A stretch of 64,000 nt of DNA from Mayfieldus sp963841445. GTDB taxonomy: Bacteria; Actinomycetota; Thermoleophilia; Solirubrobacterales; 70-9. The position numbers were made by a program, and so were the translations under genes. Positions 15,843 through 24,358 of the stretch are shown one piece after another (within the stretch, counting starts at the first letter, position 1; the number at the start of each line of letters is the position of its first letter). The notes beneath the pieces are model-generated. The model had not been told where the DNA came from, ran no database searches, and saw nothing but the letters and a program-made list of their open reading frames with translations. The stretch is from positions 1 to 64,000 of the forward strand of contig CAWJCP010000003.1 of NCBI GenBank assembly GCA_963841445.1, given 5' to 3'.

Positions 15843-16841
15843 GGCGCCGAGCTTCGCCGACTGCGCCTCTTCCTCACGATCACGATCCTTGCCACCTTCG
15901 CCCTGATCGTCGTCGGCGGCGTGGTCCGGATCACGGACTCCGGGCTCGGCTGCGGCGTCGGTGGAAGCGGGCTGAAGGGCTGGCCGCTCTGCGGCGGGCG
16001 GGCGTTCCCGCTGATCCAGGAGAACGCCGTTATCGAGTTCTCGCACCGCGCCCTCGCCGCGGTCGTCACCGGCCTGATCCTGCTCTGCGTCTGGCAGTCC
16101 CGCAAGCTGCCGGGCCAGATCTTCCTACGCCGCGGAACGATCGCGGCCGCGGTGCTCGTTCTCGCCCAGGCGGTGCTTGGCGGGCTGACGGTCGAGAACA
16201 ACCTCTACGAGTACCTCGTCGCCGCCCACCTCGGCCTCGCGATGCTGCTGCTCGGGACTCTGCTCGTCCTGCGCTGGGCCTCGGCGCGCGATCAGGGTGT
16301 CGCGCCGGCGCAGCTTGCCGGGCGCGGGCTGCGGCCGCTGGCCACGGCGGCCTCGGTGCTCGTGCTCGCAACCGTGGTCGCCGGCGGGATGATCGCGGGA
16401 ACCGAGGAGGAGGGGGTGAAGAACGGGGTCGTAAACGGCGCCCACCTGGCCTGCGGAGACCAGTTCCCGGGCTGCCTGGGCGGCGTGCTGCCCTTCGGCT
16501 CGCACGGGCGCCTGGTCGACATCCAGCTCACCCACCGCGCGCTCGTCTACGCCACCTCGCTGACGATCCTGGCCCTGTTCGCGCTGGCCGCCTACCGGCG
16601 CGTCTGGTCGCGCGAGCTCAGCGCCCTCGCGGTTCTGCTCGTGATCCAGGTGCTGCTCGGAGCGCTGAACGTCTGGCTGGGCAAGCACCCGGGGCTGATC
16701 GTCGCCCACCTCACGACAGGTACGCTGCTGTGGTCGGCGGCGGTGAGCGCGACGCTGCGCCTCTCCCCCGCCCCCCAGACGGCCGCGAGGCCCAGAGCCG
16801 CCGAGCCCGAGGCCTCCGCCGCTCCCGCCTATCCCGCCTGA
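15807..16841 (+). CDS. ctaA: Heme A synthase
   Basis: 344 residues from the ATG at 15807. Converts heme O to heme A in the membrane. Eight helices; heme-ligand His residues are visible in IEFSHRALAAV, AAHLGLAMLLL, LTHRALVYATS and IVAHLTTGTLLW. The two extracytoplasmic Cys pairs typical of Gram-positive CtaA are present (GLGCGVGGSG...WPLCGG and HLACGDQFPGC). The start follows a GGCTGGTGGG element; a longer frame from TTG 15780 reads through the repeat. The stop overlaps the ctaB start (TGATG). The first residues derive from the repeat unit. Because the neighbouring subunit I cannot bind heme a3, this enzyme presumably serves the intact oxidase at 23.7-28 kb. Confidence 0.9.
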   Translation: MFAASSRGGQAPGAELRRLRLFLTITILATFALIVVGGVVRITDSGLGCGVGGSGLKGWPLCGGRAFPLIQENAVIEFSHRALAAVVTGLILLCVWQSRKLPGQIFLRRGTIAAAVLVLAQAVLGGLTVENNLYEYLVAAHLGLAMLLLGTLLVLRWASARDQGVAPAQLAGRGLRPLATAASVLVLATVVAGGMIAGTEEEGVKNGVVNGAHLACGDQFPGCLGGVLPFGSHGRLVDIQLTHRALVYATSLTILALFALAAYRRVWSRELSALAVLLVIQVLLGALNVWLGKHPGLIVAHLTTGTLLWSAAVSATLRLSPAPQTAARPRAAEPEASAAPAYPA

Positions 16842-17802
16842 TGGAAGCCGAGTCAAGAGCCCTCGACACAAGACCGCTCGACGCCGGGATCACGGCGCCG
16901 CCGTCGTCGCGCAGCCTGCCCGCCCGCTCGCGCAGCTCGGCGCTGGAGCTCGTGCGCGACTACCTGGCCCTGACCAAGCCGCGCATCATCGCGCTGCTGC
17001 TGGTCACCACGGTGGCGACGATGCTCGTCGCCGATCCCGCCGGCCCGCCGCTCGCGACGATCATCTGGACGATGATCGGCGGCTACCTGGCGGCCGGTGG
17101 CGCCGGGGCGATCAACCACTACCTCGACCGCGAGGCCGACGCACGAATGGCTCGCACTCGCGGCCGCCCGCTGGTCAGCGGCCGGATCGCAGCCCAGGCA
17201 CGGCCTGATCTTCGGCATCGCCCTCGGCGCGATCGCGTTCGTGCAGCTCACGGTCACGGTCAACCTGCTCGCCGCCGCCCTGGCGATGGCCGGCCTGCTC
17301 GGCTACGTGTTCCTCTACACGCTCTGGCTGAAGCCCCTGACGCCCCAGAACATCGTCATCGGGGGCGCCGCGGGAGCGGTCCCGCCATTGGTCGGCTGGG
17401 CGGCCGCGACCGGCTCGCTGCCGGCCGAGGCCTTCTATCCGTTCGCGATCGTCTTCTTCTGGACGCCGCCCCATTTCTGGGCCCTCTCGCTGTTGATCAA
17501 GGACGACTACGCGCGCACTGGCGTGCCGATGCTGCCGGTCGTCCGCGGCGAGGAGCGAGACGCGGCGCCAGATCGTCATCTACGCGTTCGTGCTGCTCGC
17601 GGTCAGCCTGCTGCCGGTGATCGGCGGGCTGCTCGGCGCCCTCTACCTGGCGGCAGCGCTGATCCTCGGGGGCGCGCTCTGCGCCCTGGCGCTGCGGCTG
17701 CGCGCTCACCCCGATCGCGCCACCGCGCTGCGCCTCTATCTCTACTCGCTCGTGTACCTGGCACTGCTGTTCGCGGCGATGGCCGCCGACAGGGTGCTCT
17801 GA
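16841..17802 (+). CDS. ctaB: Protoheme IX farnesyltransferase (heme O synthase), two +1 frameshifts
   Basis: Polyprenyltransferase that farnesylates protoheme. Three reading-frame segments join into one complete protein: the first carries DYLALTKPRIIALLLVTT and the metal/prenyl motif NHYLDREADARM followed by RGRPLVSGRI. The second begins HGLIFGIALGAIAFV and carries DDYARTGVPMLPVVRGE. The third begins RRQIVIYAFVLLAVSLLP and completes the last helices. Breaks lie near 17195 (CCC run) and 17562; each is one extra base, and 962 bases is 3n+2 as expected for two insertions. Probably functional in the organism. The ATG overlaps the ctaA stop. Confidence 0.85.
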
Positions 17803-17815
17803 TAGGACTCCCGGC

Positions 17816-17932
17816 ATGGACCGCGAGCAGGCGACCCGCAACCTGAGGACCGGCCTCTTCCTGGGCCTGCTGGCGGCGGCGCTCTTCGCGCTCACCTTCG
17901 TGGTCGCGATGATCTACATCGCTTCCCCGTGA
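17816..17932 (+). CDS. 38-residue single-helix protein, possible cytochrome oxidase small assembly factor
   Basis: A short Arg-rich N-terminus (MDREQATRNLRTGLFLG) is followed by one membrane helix and a short tail. It lies 13 bases after ctaB, where many bacteria have a similar tiny CoxF-like or small assembly protein with an N-x-R-T-x-L pattern. It is too short for a firm assignment. The stop overlaps the next start (TGATG), supporting translation. Confidence 0.5.
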   Translation: MDREQATRNLRTGLFLGLLAAALFALTFVVAMIYIASP

Positions 17933-18225
17933 TGGCCGCGCAGGACGAGATCCCGGCCGCAGGGGAGCTGGTCTACGTCCCGAAGCCCTCCTGGGCGCCG
18001 CCGGCGCTCGCCGCCGGAGTGATGGCGATCGTGACCGGGATCTTCGCCGAGGGGTTCCTCTTCCGCGGCTGGGTCTACATGATCGCCGGCGCCGTGGTGG
18101 CGCTGCTGGCGCTGCGCTCCCTGATTCTCTCCGGCGCCCGCGAGTACTACGCGCGGCCGCGCCGACAACGCCCCACGACCGCGGTGCTGCCGGCGGGCAG
18201 CCTGCGGGCGCCGAAGAAGCGGTGA
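17932..18225 (+). CDS. Small two-helix membrane protein, oxidase subunit IV-like by context
   Basis: 97 residues from the ATG at 17932. A 25-residue cytosolic start (YVPKPSWAPP) precedes two closely spaced helices (ALAAGVMAIVTGIFAEGFLF and YMIAGAVVALLALRSLIL), and a basic tail ends PKKR. Size and topology resemble actinobacterial subunit IV/CtaF proteins, but I see no specific motif. It is the last gene of the oxidase-like operon and ends at a structured intergenic element. Confidence 0.5.
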   Translation: MAAQDEIPAAGELVYVPKPSWAPPALAAGVMAIVTGIFAEGFLFRGWVYMIAGAVVALLALRSLILSGAREYYARPRRQRPTTAVLPAGSLRAPKKR

Positions 18226-18230
18226 CTCCG

Positions 18231-18357
18231 CTGACGCGACTGAGGCCAAGCAGTTCGGCGGACGCAGGTGTCAGCGGCGAAGCGAGCGCACTTGGACCGT
18301 GCGTGAGCGAGACGCTGACGCCGAGGACTCCGAAATGCGCCGGCCTCAGCGCGTCAG
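18231..18357. repeat. Structured intergenic element, copy D (about 120 bp family)
   Basis: Outer stem CTGACGCGACTGAGGCC with GGCCTCAGCGCGTCAG. Middle stem GCAGTTCGG with CCGAAATGC. Inner stem GTCAGCG with CGCTGAC. An apical GAAGCGAGCGCAC...GTGCGTGAGCGAG closes it. Conserved unpaired GGACGCAGG and CCGAGGAC lie between the middle and inner stems. It fills the gap between two convergent genes. Confidence 0.65.
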
Positions 18358-18755
18358 TCGGGGGTCATGCCGGAGGTGGCGCCCTCGGAGGTCCAGACCC
18401 GCACGATGTCGCGCATCGAGAGCACGCCGACCAGCTCCGAGGCCTCGTAGACGACCAGGTGGCGGATCCCGCGCCGCGACATCTCCGCCGCGGCGCGCTC
18501 GAGGCTCCAGTCAGGCGCGGCGGCGATCACGCTGTCGCTCATGTGGTCGCCGACCCGCTCGTCGTCGGGGCTCTGCCCGTTGCCGACCGAGTGCAGGATG
18601 TCGCGCTCGGTGATGATCCGCGGCGCCGGCGACTCCTCGTCGATCACGATCGCAGCTCCGGTCTGCTTCTCGACCATCCTGCCGGCGGCGTCGCGCAGCG
18701 TGTGCCCGGGACCAACCGTGAGGACCACCTCGGACATCCCGTCTTTGACCTGCAT
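18354..18755 (-). CDS. CBS-domain-pair protein
   Basis: 133 residues from the ATG at 18755, preceded by GAGGAG. Two CBS motifs: residues 1-60 (TVGPGHTLRDAAGRMVEK ... PRIITERDIL) and 70-130 (AAPDWSLERAAAEMSRRG ... LVGVLSMRDIVRVW). Such stand-alone pairs bind adenine nucleotides or act as redox/energy sensors. It shares an intergenic region with the divergent cytochrome c gene. TAAGCT (18803-18798) is a likely -10, about 43 bases before the start. Confidence 0.85.
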   Translation of the reverse strand: MQVKDGMSEVVLTVGPGHTLRDAAGRMVEKQTGAAIVIDEESPAPRIITERDILHSVGNGQSPDDERVGDHMSDSVIAAAPDWSLERAAAEMSRRGIRHLVVYEASELVGVLSMRDIVRVWTSEGATSGMTPD

Positions 18756-18855
18756 CGATTCTCCTCGCCGGCTCGCCGGCTGTCGTGCCGATTGGCGCAA
18801 GCTTATCCGACGCTCCCGCGGTCCGCAGGCCGCCCGTTGCGCGGGGACGCCTCTA

Positions 18856-18861
18856 TAGAAT
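18856..18861 (+). promoter_or_regulatory. -10 box TAGAAT ahead of the cytochrome c gene
   Basis: CTCTATAGAAT gives a good -10 twenty bases upstream of the ATG at 18882, predicting a leader of about 14 bases. Confidence 0.45.
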
Positions 18862-18881
18862 CGCGTCGCCGCAGCCCCCTG

Positions 18882-19608
18882 ATGCCTTCGTCGCCGACCA
18901 TCATCCGCTCGCTCTCGATCCTCGTCGCCGGGGCGGCGATCGCCCTGGCCGCGAGCGGCTGCGGGACGTCGGACACCGACCCCGCGCGCGGGCGCTCGCT
19001 GTTCATCCAGCGCTGCGGGACCTGCCACCAGCTCGCCCAAGCCGCGACCACCGGCCAGCAGGGGCCCGACCTCGACGCCGCCTTCGCGGCCGGCCGCAGC
19101 CGCCGGTCAGGACAGCGACACGATCGAGGGCGTGGTCAAGGCGCAGGTCGAGTATCCGCGGCCCAGCACCAACAACCCGACCGTCTCGATGCCGGCGAAG
19201 ATCGTCGAGGGCCAGGACCTCGACGACGTCGCGGCATACGTCGCCAGCGTCGCCGGGGTGCCGGGTGCGGCGCCGCCGAAGGTGGCGGGCGGCCCGGGCG
19301 CCCAGGTCTTCGCGAACAACGGCTGCGCCGGCTGCCACACGCTCAAGGCCGCGAACGCCGGCGGCACCGTCGGCCCCGACCTCGACAAGTTCCTGCCCGG
19401 GCAGAGCGCCGCGATGATCACCGAGTCGATCGTCGACCCGAACGCGAAGATCACACCCGGCTTCCCGTCGAATGTGATGCCGAAGAACTTCAAGCAGACG
19501 ATCCCCGCGGACCAGCTCAAGCAGCTGGTCTCCTACCTGATCAGCTCCACCGGCGGGAGCTCGTCCAAGGCCGGCGGCAAAGCCGGGCAGGGCAAGAAGT
19601 CCGGCTAG
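18882..19608 (+). CDS. Diheme c-type cytochrome lipoprotein, one +1 frameshift
   Basis: The N-terminus has a lipoprotein signal (SLSILVAGAAIALAASGCG) and the first heme motif CGTCHQ. After a break near 19101 the second frame carries VVKAQVEYPRP and the second heme motif CAGCHTLK, and ends GQGKKSG. One extra base in CAGCCGCC restores a single 241-residue protein. It is membrane-anchored outside the cytoplasm and probably carries electrons to an oxidase. Conserved Met ligands may be in VSMPAKIVEGQ and NVMPKNFKQT. The stop codon (CTAG) overlaps that of the convergent Usp-like gene. Confidence 0.82.
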
Positions 19609-20261
19609 GCCAGGCGCGGCGCCGACTCAGCCTCGAGGTCGACGACGACGTGGGTGACCGGGAGCTCGATCTCGCTGCGGGCCCGCTCGACCACGCCCCC
19701 CTCCAGCCAGCGCGAGCGATCCGGTGGATGGGTCGAGATGATGATCTCGTCGGCCGGGAACTCACCCAGCGCGTCCTCGATCGCGACGTTGGGCTCCGAG
19801 TCGCCGACCTTGCCCTTGGCGCGCAGCCCCGCCTCCTGGATCGCCTGCAGCGACAGCTCGAGGCGCTGGCGCGCCAGCTCGATCGCCTCGTCGACGTCCG
19901 ATGACCAGTGCGCGGCCCTGGAGCCGACAAGGGCCGGGGTGACGACGAGAATCTCGGTGTCGACGCCGCGGCTACGGTTCTCGATCTCGCGCAGCAGGGC
20001 CTGCCCGCCGACGGTCTGATTCGCGACCACGAGCAACCGCCGCCGGCCGTCGCCGCCCTGCGAGAGTCGCACGCTGCCCCGCAGCGACCCGCGTGAGCTG
20101 CGCCAGGCGATCCCGGCGCCGAACCCGATCAGCGCCATCGCCCAGGCGACGCCGATCGCGGGTCGGGTCAGCAGCGCCACCGCGACGATCGAGGCGCATC
20201 CGGCCCCGATGATGACGATCCAGCGGAAGGCGTCAGCCTCCGAGCGCAGCGGGTTGTGCAT
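19605..20261 (-). CDS. Membrane-attached universal-stress-protein-like protein
   Basis: 218 residues from the ATG at 20261, with GGAGG six bases upstream. Two adjacent helices (IVIIGAGCASIVAVALL and IGVAWAMALIGFGAGIAW) are followed by a Usp-like alpha/beta domain beginning RRLLVVANQTVGG and ending FPADEIIISTHPPDRSRW and LPVTHVVVD. The longer frame to 21248 is not needed. It is related to the two-module protein at 24359-25252 in the cox operon. The binding partner is unknown. Confidence 0.65.
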   Translation of the reverse strand: MHNPLRSEADAFRWIVIIGAGCASIVAVALLTRPAIGVAWAMALIGFGAGIAWRSSRGSLRGSVRLSQGGDGRRRLLVVANQTVGGQALLREIENRSRGVDTEILVVTPALVGSRAAHWSSDVDEAIELARQRLELSLQAIQEAGLRAKGKVGDSEPNVAIEDALGEFPADEIIISTHPPDRSRWLEGGVVERARSEIELPVTHVVVDLEAESAPRLA

Positions 20262-20314
20262 CACGACCTCCTCGGTCCGGAGCCGATTATCGCCCAGGAA
20301 CGCGAAAAGGAAAG

Positions 20315-20710
20315 CTAACCGACCGAGAACTGGGGCACGGGGTGCGCAAACAGCCAGATGATCCCCCAGACCGCCGCCGCGACGAACGACAAGACCAACA
20401 TTGATTCCAGCGGCCCACGCACGCGCACCGGAAATCCGTCTTCGTCCTCGACCAGAGCGCCGGCGCCGTTGACGCGTAGATAGGACGTGTTGAGCAAGAT
20501 CAGCACCGCCGCGAACAGCACCATCGCCAACGGCACGGCGACCAGCGCGATCACCAGGTGAGCCGAGGGCGAGGCGGTCATACGTGCGACCAGCCAGAGG
20601 GCTGCCGGCGGCACCAGCACCCAGAGGGCGAGGCTGCCGATTGCCATCAGACAGATCAGGATGCCACTCACCAGCCGGTCGACGGGGCTCGTGCCTTGCA
20701 CTTGGCTCAC
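20315..20710 (-). CDS. Three-helix membrane protein of unknown function
   Basis: 131 residues, GTG start. Hydrophobic segments at about 15-42, 48-74 and 105-125 surround a hydrophilic stretch with DEDGFPVRVRGP. It begins 9 bases after the MlaE-type permease stop, so it is probably the last gene of that operon. I recognise no family. Confidence 0.5.
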   Translation of the reverse strand: MSQVQGTSPVDRLVSGILICLMAIGSLALWVLVPPAALWLVARMTASPSAHLVIALVAVPLAMVLFAAVLILLNTSYLRVNGAGALVEDEDGFPVRVRGPLESMLVLSFVAAAVWGIIWLFAHPVPQFSVG

Positions 20711-20719
20711 TGGGGGCCC

Positions 20720-21517
20720 TCAGCCTCCTATTGGTGCCCTCGGGTTGGCGCCCCAGAAGACCAGGGTCCCGGTCATCCCGATCAAGTGGACTAAGACGAT
20801 GTTCAGCGCCATCGATTTCGCCGTCGCCGCCCCTACCCCGACCGGCCCTCCGGAAGCCGTGTAGCCGTAGTAGCAGCCGACCAGCACGATCACCGTCGCC
20901 ATCACCATTCCCTTGACCAGGCTGAACACGAGATCGGGGGGGTTCTGAAACATCCAGAAGATCAATAAGTAGCCGCCCGAGGAGGTGTCGCCGATCTGCT
21001 TCACCACGGCGAGGTAGCTGGCGAAGTAGCCGACCCCGATCGCGACCAGGTAGATGAAGGGCAGCGCGATCCAGGCGGCCAGCAGGCGGGTCGCGCAGAG
21101 GAACGTGATCGGCGGAACGCCCATCACCTCGAGCGCGTCGATCTCGTCGGAGATCCGCATCGAGCCGAGCTCGGCGACGATCCCGGTCCCGACCTTGGCC
21201 GACATCATGTACCCGAACGCGTAGGGGATCACTTCGCGCAAGTCGCACCAGGCGGCGAAGACGCCCGCGTAGGACGGCGCGCCCTGGGCGCGCAGCAGGT
21301 AAGCGCCCTCGATCCCGCAGGTCAGCCCGGCGATGAAGATCAGCCCCCAGATCACCAGCGCCGAGGTGAGGATCAGGATCCCCGCCTGGCGCAGCGACTC
21401 GCCGAAGAAGCGCAGCGCCCGGCCGACGTAGACCTGGCCCATGACCGTGCCGCCGAAACGGGTGATCTCGCCGAGGCTGTCAAGCCAGGAGCGCGGAAGC
21501 GCGAGCCAACCGGGCAT
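20720..21517 (-). CDS. MlaE/YrbE-family ABC permease
   Basis: 265 residues. The hallmark cytosolic loop is GTGIVAELGSMRISDEIDALEVMGVPP; helices follow, and the ending CYYGYTASGGPVGVGAATAKSM matches the conserved C-terminal ExxxA/G-rich segment. These permeases work as a pair with an MCE protein and an ATPase to move lipids across the envelope. It lies 14 bases after the second permease gene. The ATPase and MCE genes are not in the window. Confidence 0.88.
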   Translation of the reverse strand: MPGWLALPRSWLDSLGEITRFGGTVMGQVYVGRALRFFGESLRQAGILILTSALVIWGLIFIAGLTCGIEGAYLLRAQGAPSYAGVFAAWCDLREVIPYAFGYMMSAKVGTGIVAELGSMRISDEIDALEVMGVPPITFLCATRLLAAWIALPFIYLVAIGVGYFASYLAVVKQIGDTSSGGYLLIFWMFQNPPDLVFSLVKGMVMATVIVLVGCYYGYTASGGPVGVGAATAKSMALNIVLVHLIGMTGTLVFWGANPRAPIGG

Positions 21518-21530
21518 CAGAGGGCGGTCC

Positions 21531-22337
21531 TCATTTGACCGTCTGCAGGTCGGGGTGGGTGGCCAAAAGCGTCTGCGTGAAGACGTAGTTAAAGGCGAAC
21601 ACGCCCATGAAGGCGATCACCACCGCTTCGTTTACGGCCCTGCCGACCCCGGCCGCACCTCCGGAGGCGGTCATCCCCTTGTAGGAGCAGACGATTGCGA
21701 TGATCGCCCCGAACAGGGTCGTCTTTAACACCGAGCCCCAGAGGTCGGTCACCGAGGCGTTGTTAAAGAGGGTCGCAAAGAAGCCGCCGAGCGGCTGGTT
21801 GTAGAGCAGCTCGGCGCCGATCCCGCCGCTGATCCCGAAGATCAGCGCGTAGATGTCCATCAGCCCGGTGATCAGCATCAAGGCGAGGAAGCGGGGCACG
21901 ACGAGGTTCTTGATCGGGTCGACGCCGAGCACCTGCAGGGCGTCGAGCTCCTCGCGGATCTTGCGGGCGCCGAGGTCGGCGGTGATCGCCGTCCCGGCGA
22001 CCCCGGCGACGACCACCGCGGTCACGAAGGGCGCGAACTCGCGGATCGAGGCGAGCACGAAGAAGCCGCCGAGCCGGTCCAGGGCCCCGAACAGGGAGAG
22101 GAAGTTGGCGGCTTGCAGCCCTGGGGCTCCGAAGCCGAAGGCGATCGTCGAGATCATCATCGGAAACCAGCAGAGCTGCAGCGCGAAGAGGAACTGGCCG
22201 ATGAACTCGCCGCCGTACGGATAGGGGGGTCTGACCGCCGAGACCAGAGTCTTCGCGGTGAGGATCATCATGTCCCCCACCTCTTCGAAGAGGTTCTTGG
22301 CGGGAAGGAAAGCCCTATCTACGGCGCTTCTGACCAT
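21531..22337 (-). CDS. MlaE/YrbE-family ABC permease, first of a pair
   Basis: 268 residues. The conserved loop GTAITADLGARKIREELDALQVLGVDP and the ending CSYKGMTASGGAAGVGRAVNEAVV identify the family. A longer N-terminus (MVRSAVDRAFLPAKNLFEEVG) resembles actinobacterial YrbE1A. Its first codons overlap the end of the GntR-type regulator gene by 23 bases, which suggests the regulator and permeases form one transcript. Confidence 0.88.
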   Translation of the reverse strand: MVRSAVDRAFLPAKNLFEEVGDMMILTAKTLVSAVRPPYPYGGEFIGQFLFALQLCWFPMMISTIAFGFGAPGLQAANFLSLFGALDRLGGFFVLASIREFAPFVTAVVVAGVAGTAITADLGARKIREELDALQVLGVDPIKNLVVPRFLALMLITGLMDIYALIFGISGGIGAELLYNQPLGGFFATLFNNASVTDLWGSVLKTTLFGAIIAIVCSYKGMTASGGAAGVGRAVNEAVVIAFMGVFAFNYVFTQTLLATHPDLQTVK

Positions 22338-23235
22338 CTTCTTGCCCGGGCCGCCAGCGCGGCTGCTCTAACGGGCAGCCCCCCGACACCTTGACCCGCC
22401 ACCAGTTCATCAAGGCCCCGATCGGGCCCCAGGCCGGCTCGACCTGATAGGTCGTGCATCCGGGCTCGCCCATCTCCTCGTTGGAAACGGTCTCCCACTT
22501 GTGGGCGGCAGGGCTCTCGACCATGTGGTCGCGCCGGCGGCGCGCCGCCTGCTGGTCGTCGCCTCGCCGTGCAACCGCGGTCCGCACTCGCTTCAGCCGA
22601 TCGATGAGCTGATCGCGCACTGCCTCCAGCTCGCCGAGGTCGGCGACCCGGGCGGTCGGTCCGGCGAGCGGCTCCGGGATGGCCTCCTCGATGCCGGCCC
22701 TGGCTGCGTCCTCCGGGTAGGCAGCGAGCTGGGCCTCGAGGCGGGCGATCTGATCGCGCAGCGAGCGGCGGGCCGCACGCTCGCTCTCCGCGTCGGGCGC
22801 CTCCCGGCGGGCCGGACCGGCAGCTTCCGGATCAATTGCGGCCGGACCGCTGCCCGCGTAGATCGCCCGGGCCAGCTCGCGAGGCTCGATCCCGAGCTCG
22901 CGAGCAGACTCGGCGGCCTGCGCCGCGACCCGCTCGAGCGCGGGGGCAACAACCGGATCGGCGGCGACGAAGGTCCCCGAGCCATGCTGGGAGACGACCA
23001 GCCCCTCGTCCTCGAGGCGGCGGTAGAGGGCGCGGGCGGTGTTCACGTTGACCCCGGCGGCGGCGGCGAGGTCGCGTACGCCCGGGAGCCGATCGCCGGC
23101 CGCCAAGCGGCCGCTGAGGATCAGCGCCCGCAGCCGCCAGGCAAGACTGAGGCCGAGCGGCAGCTCGTCGTCGTGCTCGAGCATCCCCTCGACTTCAGGC
23201 GCTCCCTCAAGCTCTCCTTCCAACTGGTGTGCCAC
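22315..23235 (-). CDS. GntR-family transcriptional regulator
   Basis: 306 residues. The winged helix covers residues 27-92 (SLAWRLRALILSGRLAAGDRLPG, then DLAAAAGVNVNTARALYRRLEDEGLV and the wing SQHGSGTFV). The rest is Ala/Glu-rich and coiled-coil-like, ending with an unusual Cys/Trp-containing tail (GCTTYQVEPAW, MNWWRVKVSGGCP). It lacks a FadR or UTRA effector domain that I can identify, so YtrA-like is only a guess. The start GTG sits directly after a 12-bp palindrome that overlaps the -10, which fits autorepression. Confidence 0.8.
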   Translation of the reverse strand: MAHQLEGELEGAPEVEGMLEHDDELPLGLSLAWRLRALILSGRLAAGDRLPGVRDLAAAAGVNVNTARALYRRLEDEGLVVSQHGSGTFVAADPVVAPALERVAAQAAESARELGIEPRELARAIYAGSGPAAIDPEAAGPARREAPDAESERAARRSLRDQIARLEAQLAAYPEDAARAGIEEAIPEPLAGPTARVADLGELEAVRDQLIDRLKRVRTAVARRGDDQQAARRRRDHMVESPAAHKWETVSNEEMGEPGCTTYQVEPAWGPIGALMNWWRVKVSGGCPLEQPRWRPGQEDGQKRRR

Positions 23236-23250
23236 TGTGCTAGCACACTA
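23236..23250 (-). promoter_or_regulatory. Palindromic operator TGTGCTAGCACA overlapping a -10 (TAGTGT)
   Basis: A perfect 12-bp palindrome (23236-23247) overlaps TAGTGT (23250-23245, minus strand) and ends at the GTG start of the GntR gene. A repressor bound here would block the transcription start. Confidence 0.55.
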
Positions 23251-23313
23251 ACACACCGATACCCGGCTCACCGGGCTTAGGAGCGGCAAAGGCTGCCCCC
23301 TCAAGATCTTCTC

Positions 23314-23562
23314 GTGGCGTCGCCCCAGGGAGCCGAGGAGACGAATGGTCTCGCCCTCACCTCCCTTTTCCTGGGCATCTTCTGGATCTTCGGGCTTGGC
23401 TCGCTCGTCGCGATCTACCTCGGACATCGGGCCTTGAGGGAGATCGAGGCCTCCGATGGCCGGCAAGGCGGTCGCGCCTTCGCGTGGGCCGGCATCGCGT
23501 CAGGCGTCTTTGGCCTGATCAGCGTCGGGCTGGTGATCGCGATCGCGATGAACCCGCACTGA
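23314..23562 (+). CDS. DUF4190-type small membrane protein
   Basis: 82 residues, GTG start. Two helices separated by a short loop: LALTSLFLGIFWIFGLGSLVAIYLGHRAL, then REIEASDGRQGGRAFAWAGI leading into the second helix. The LGHRALREI and GRxxAxAGI pattern is typical of DUF4190. Function unknown. It is divergent from the GntR gene, 78 bases away, and followed by a structured element. Confidence 0.7.
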   Translation: MASPQGAEETNGLALTSLFLGIFWIFGLGSLVAIYLGHRALREIEASDGRQGGRAFAWAGIASGVFGLISVGLVIAIAMNPH

Positions 23563-23619
23563 GTGAGGGCGCGAAAAGCAAGCCTTCAGACCCGGACGAG
23601 GCGGCGGAGGAAGAACTTG

Positions 23620-23738
23620 GGGCGCGAAAAGCAAGCAGGTCGGGGGAAGCAGGCAGATCGACGAAGCGAGTGCACTGGGTGCGTGCAGGAGCGAGGCGAT
23701 CTGCCGATGACCCCGAGATGCGCCGCTTTGCAGCGCCC
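23620..23738. repeat. Structured intergenic element, copy E
   Basis: Outer stem GGGCGC with GCGCCC, middle stem TCGGGG with CCCCGA, inner stem GGCAGATCG with CGATCTGCC, apical GAAGCGAGTGCAC...GTGCAGGAGCGAG. Its 5' part GGGCGCGAAAAGCAAGC is present a second time at 23567-23583. It lies between convergent genes. Confidence 0.65.
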
Positions 23739-24358
23739 TAGAGCACGTAAACGGTGGTGAAAACGATGAGCCACATGACGTCCACGAAGTGCCAGTAGAT
23801 CCCCACCACCTCGACGCCGAGATGGTCCTTCGGGTCGGGGCCGAAGTGGCCGCGCCAGGCGCGGATGTTGGCGATGCTGAGCAGGATCAGCCCGACCGCG
23901 ACGTGAGCGCCGTGCAGGCCTGTGAGGCCGTAGAAGATCGAGCCGAAGGCGCCGTCGCGGGCGCTGAAGCCGATGTGCACGTACTCGTTGATCTGGATGA
24001 ACAGGAAGGTGGCCCCGAGCAGCCAGGTCGCTGCCAGGGCCAGCTTCATCGCATTGCGATTGCCGCGCCGGATCGCCTCGAGAGCGAAGTGGACCGTGAA
24101 GCTGGAGGAGAAGAGGATCGCCGTGTTCATCCCCGCGACCGCGACCGGCAGCTCGAACGGGTGCGGCGGCCAGGCGGGTGGGTTGACGACGACGCGGAGG
24201 AAGAAGTAGGAGGCGAAGAAGGCCCCGAACAGCATCACCTCGGAGACGATGAAGAGCAGGATCCCGAGCAGCTGGCGGTCGATGCGCGAGCTCTGGTTGG
24301 CCTCCGGCGGCCCGTGATGCTCGTGGGCGTGCCCGACGGCGACGCTGGCGCTCTCCAC
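23738..24358 (-). CDS. ctaE: Cytochrome c oxidase subunit III
   Basis: 206 residues. Five helices of the short subunit III type, with SEVMLFGAFFASYFFLR, the conserved Glu-containing helix region AGMNTAILFSSSFTVHFAL, GLTGLHGAHVAVGL, and the C-terminal GIYWHFVDVMWLIVFTTVYVL. A His-rich N-terminus (GHAHEHHG) is present. It is the last gene of the ctaC-ctaD-usp-ctaE operon and follows the Usp-like gene without a gap. Confidence 0.93.
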   Translation of the reverse strand: MESASVAVGHAHEHHGPPEANQSSRIDRQLLGILLFIVSEVMLFGAFFASYFFLRVVVNPPAWPPHPFELPVAVAGMNTAILFSSSFTVHFALEAIRRGNRNAMKLALAATWLLGATFLFIQINEYVHIGFSARDGAFGSIFYGLTGLHGAHVAVGLILLSIANIRAWRGHFGPDPKDHLGVEVVGIYWHFVDVMWLIVFTTVYVL

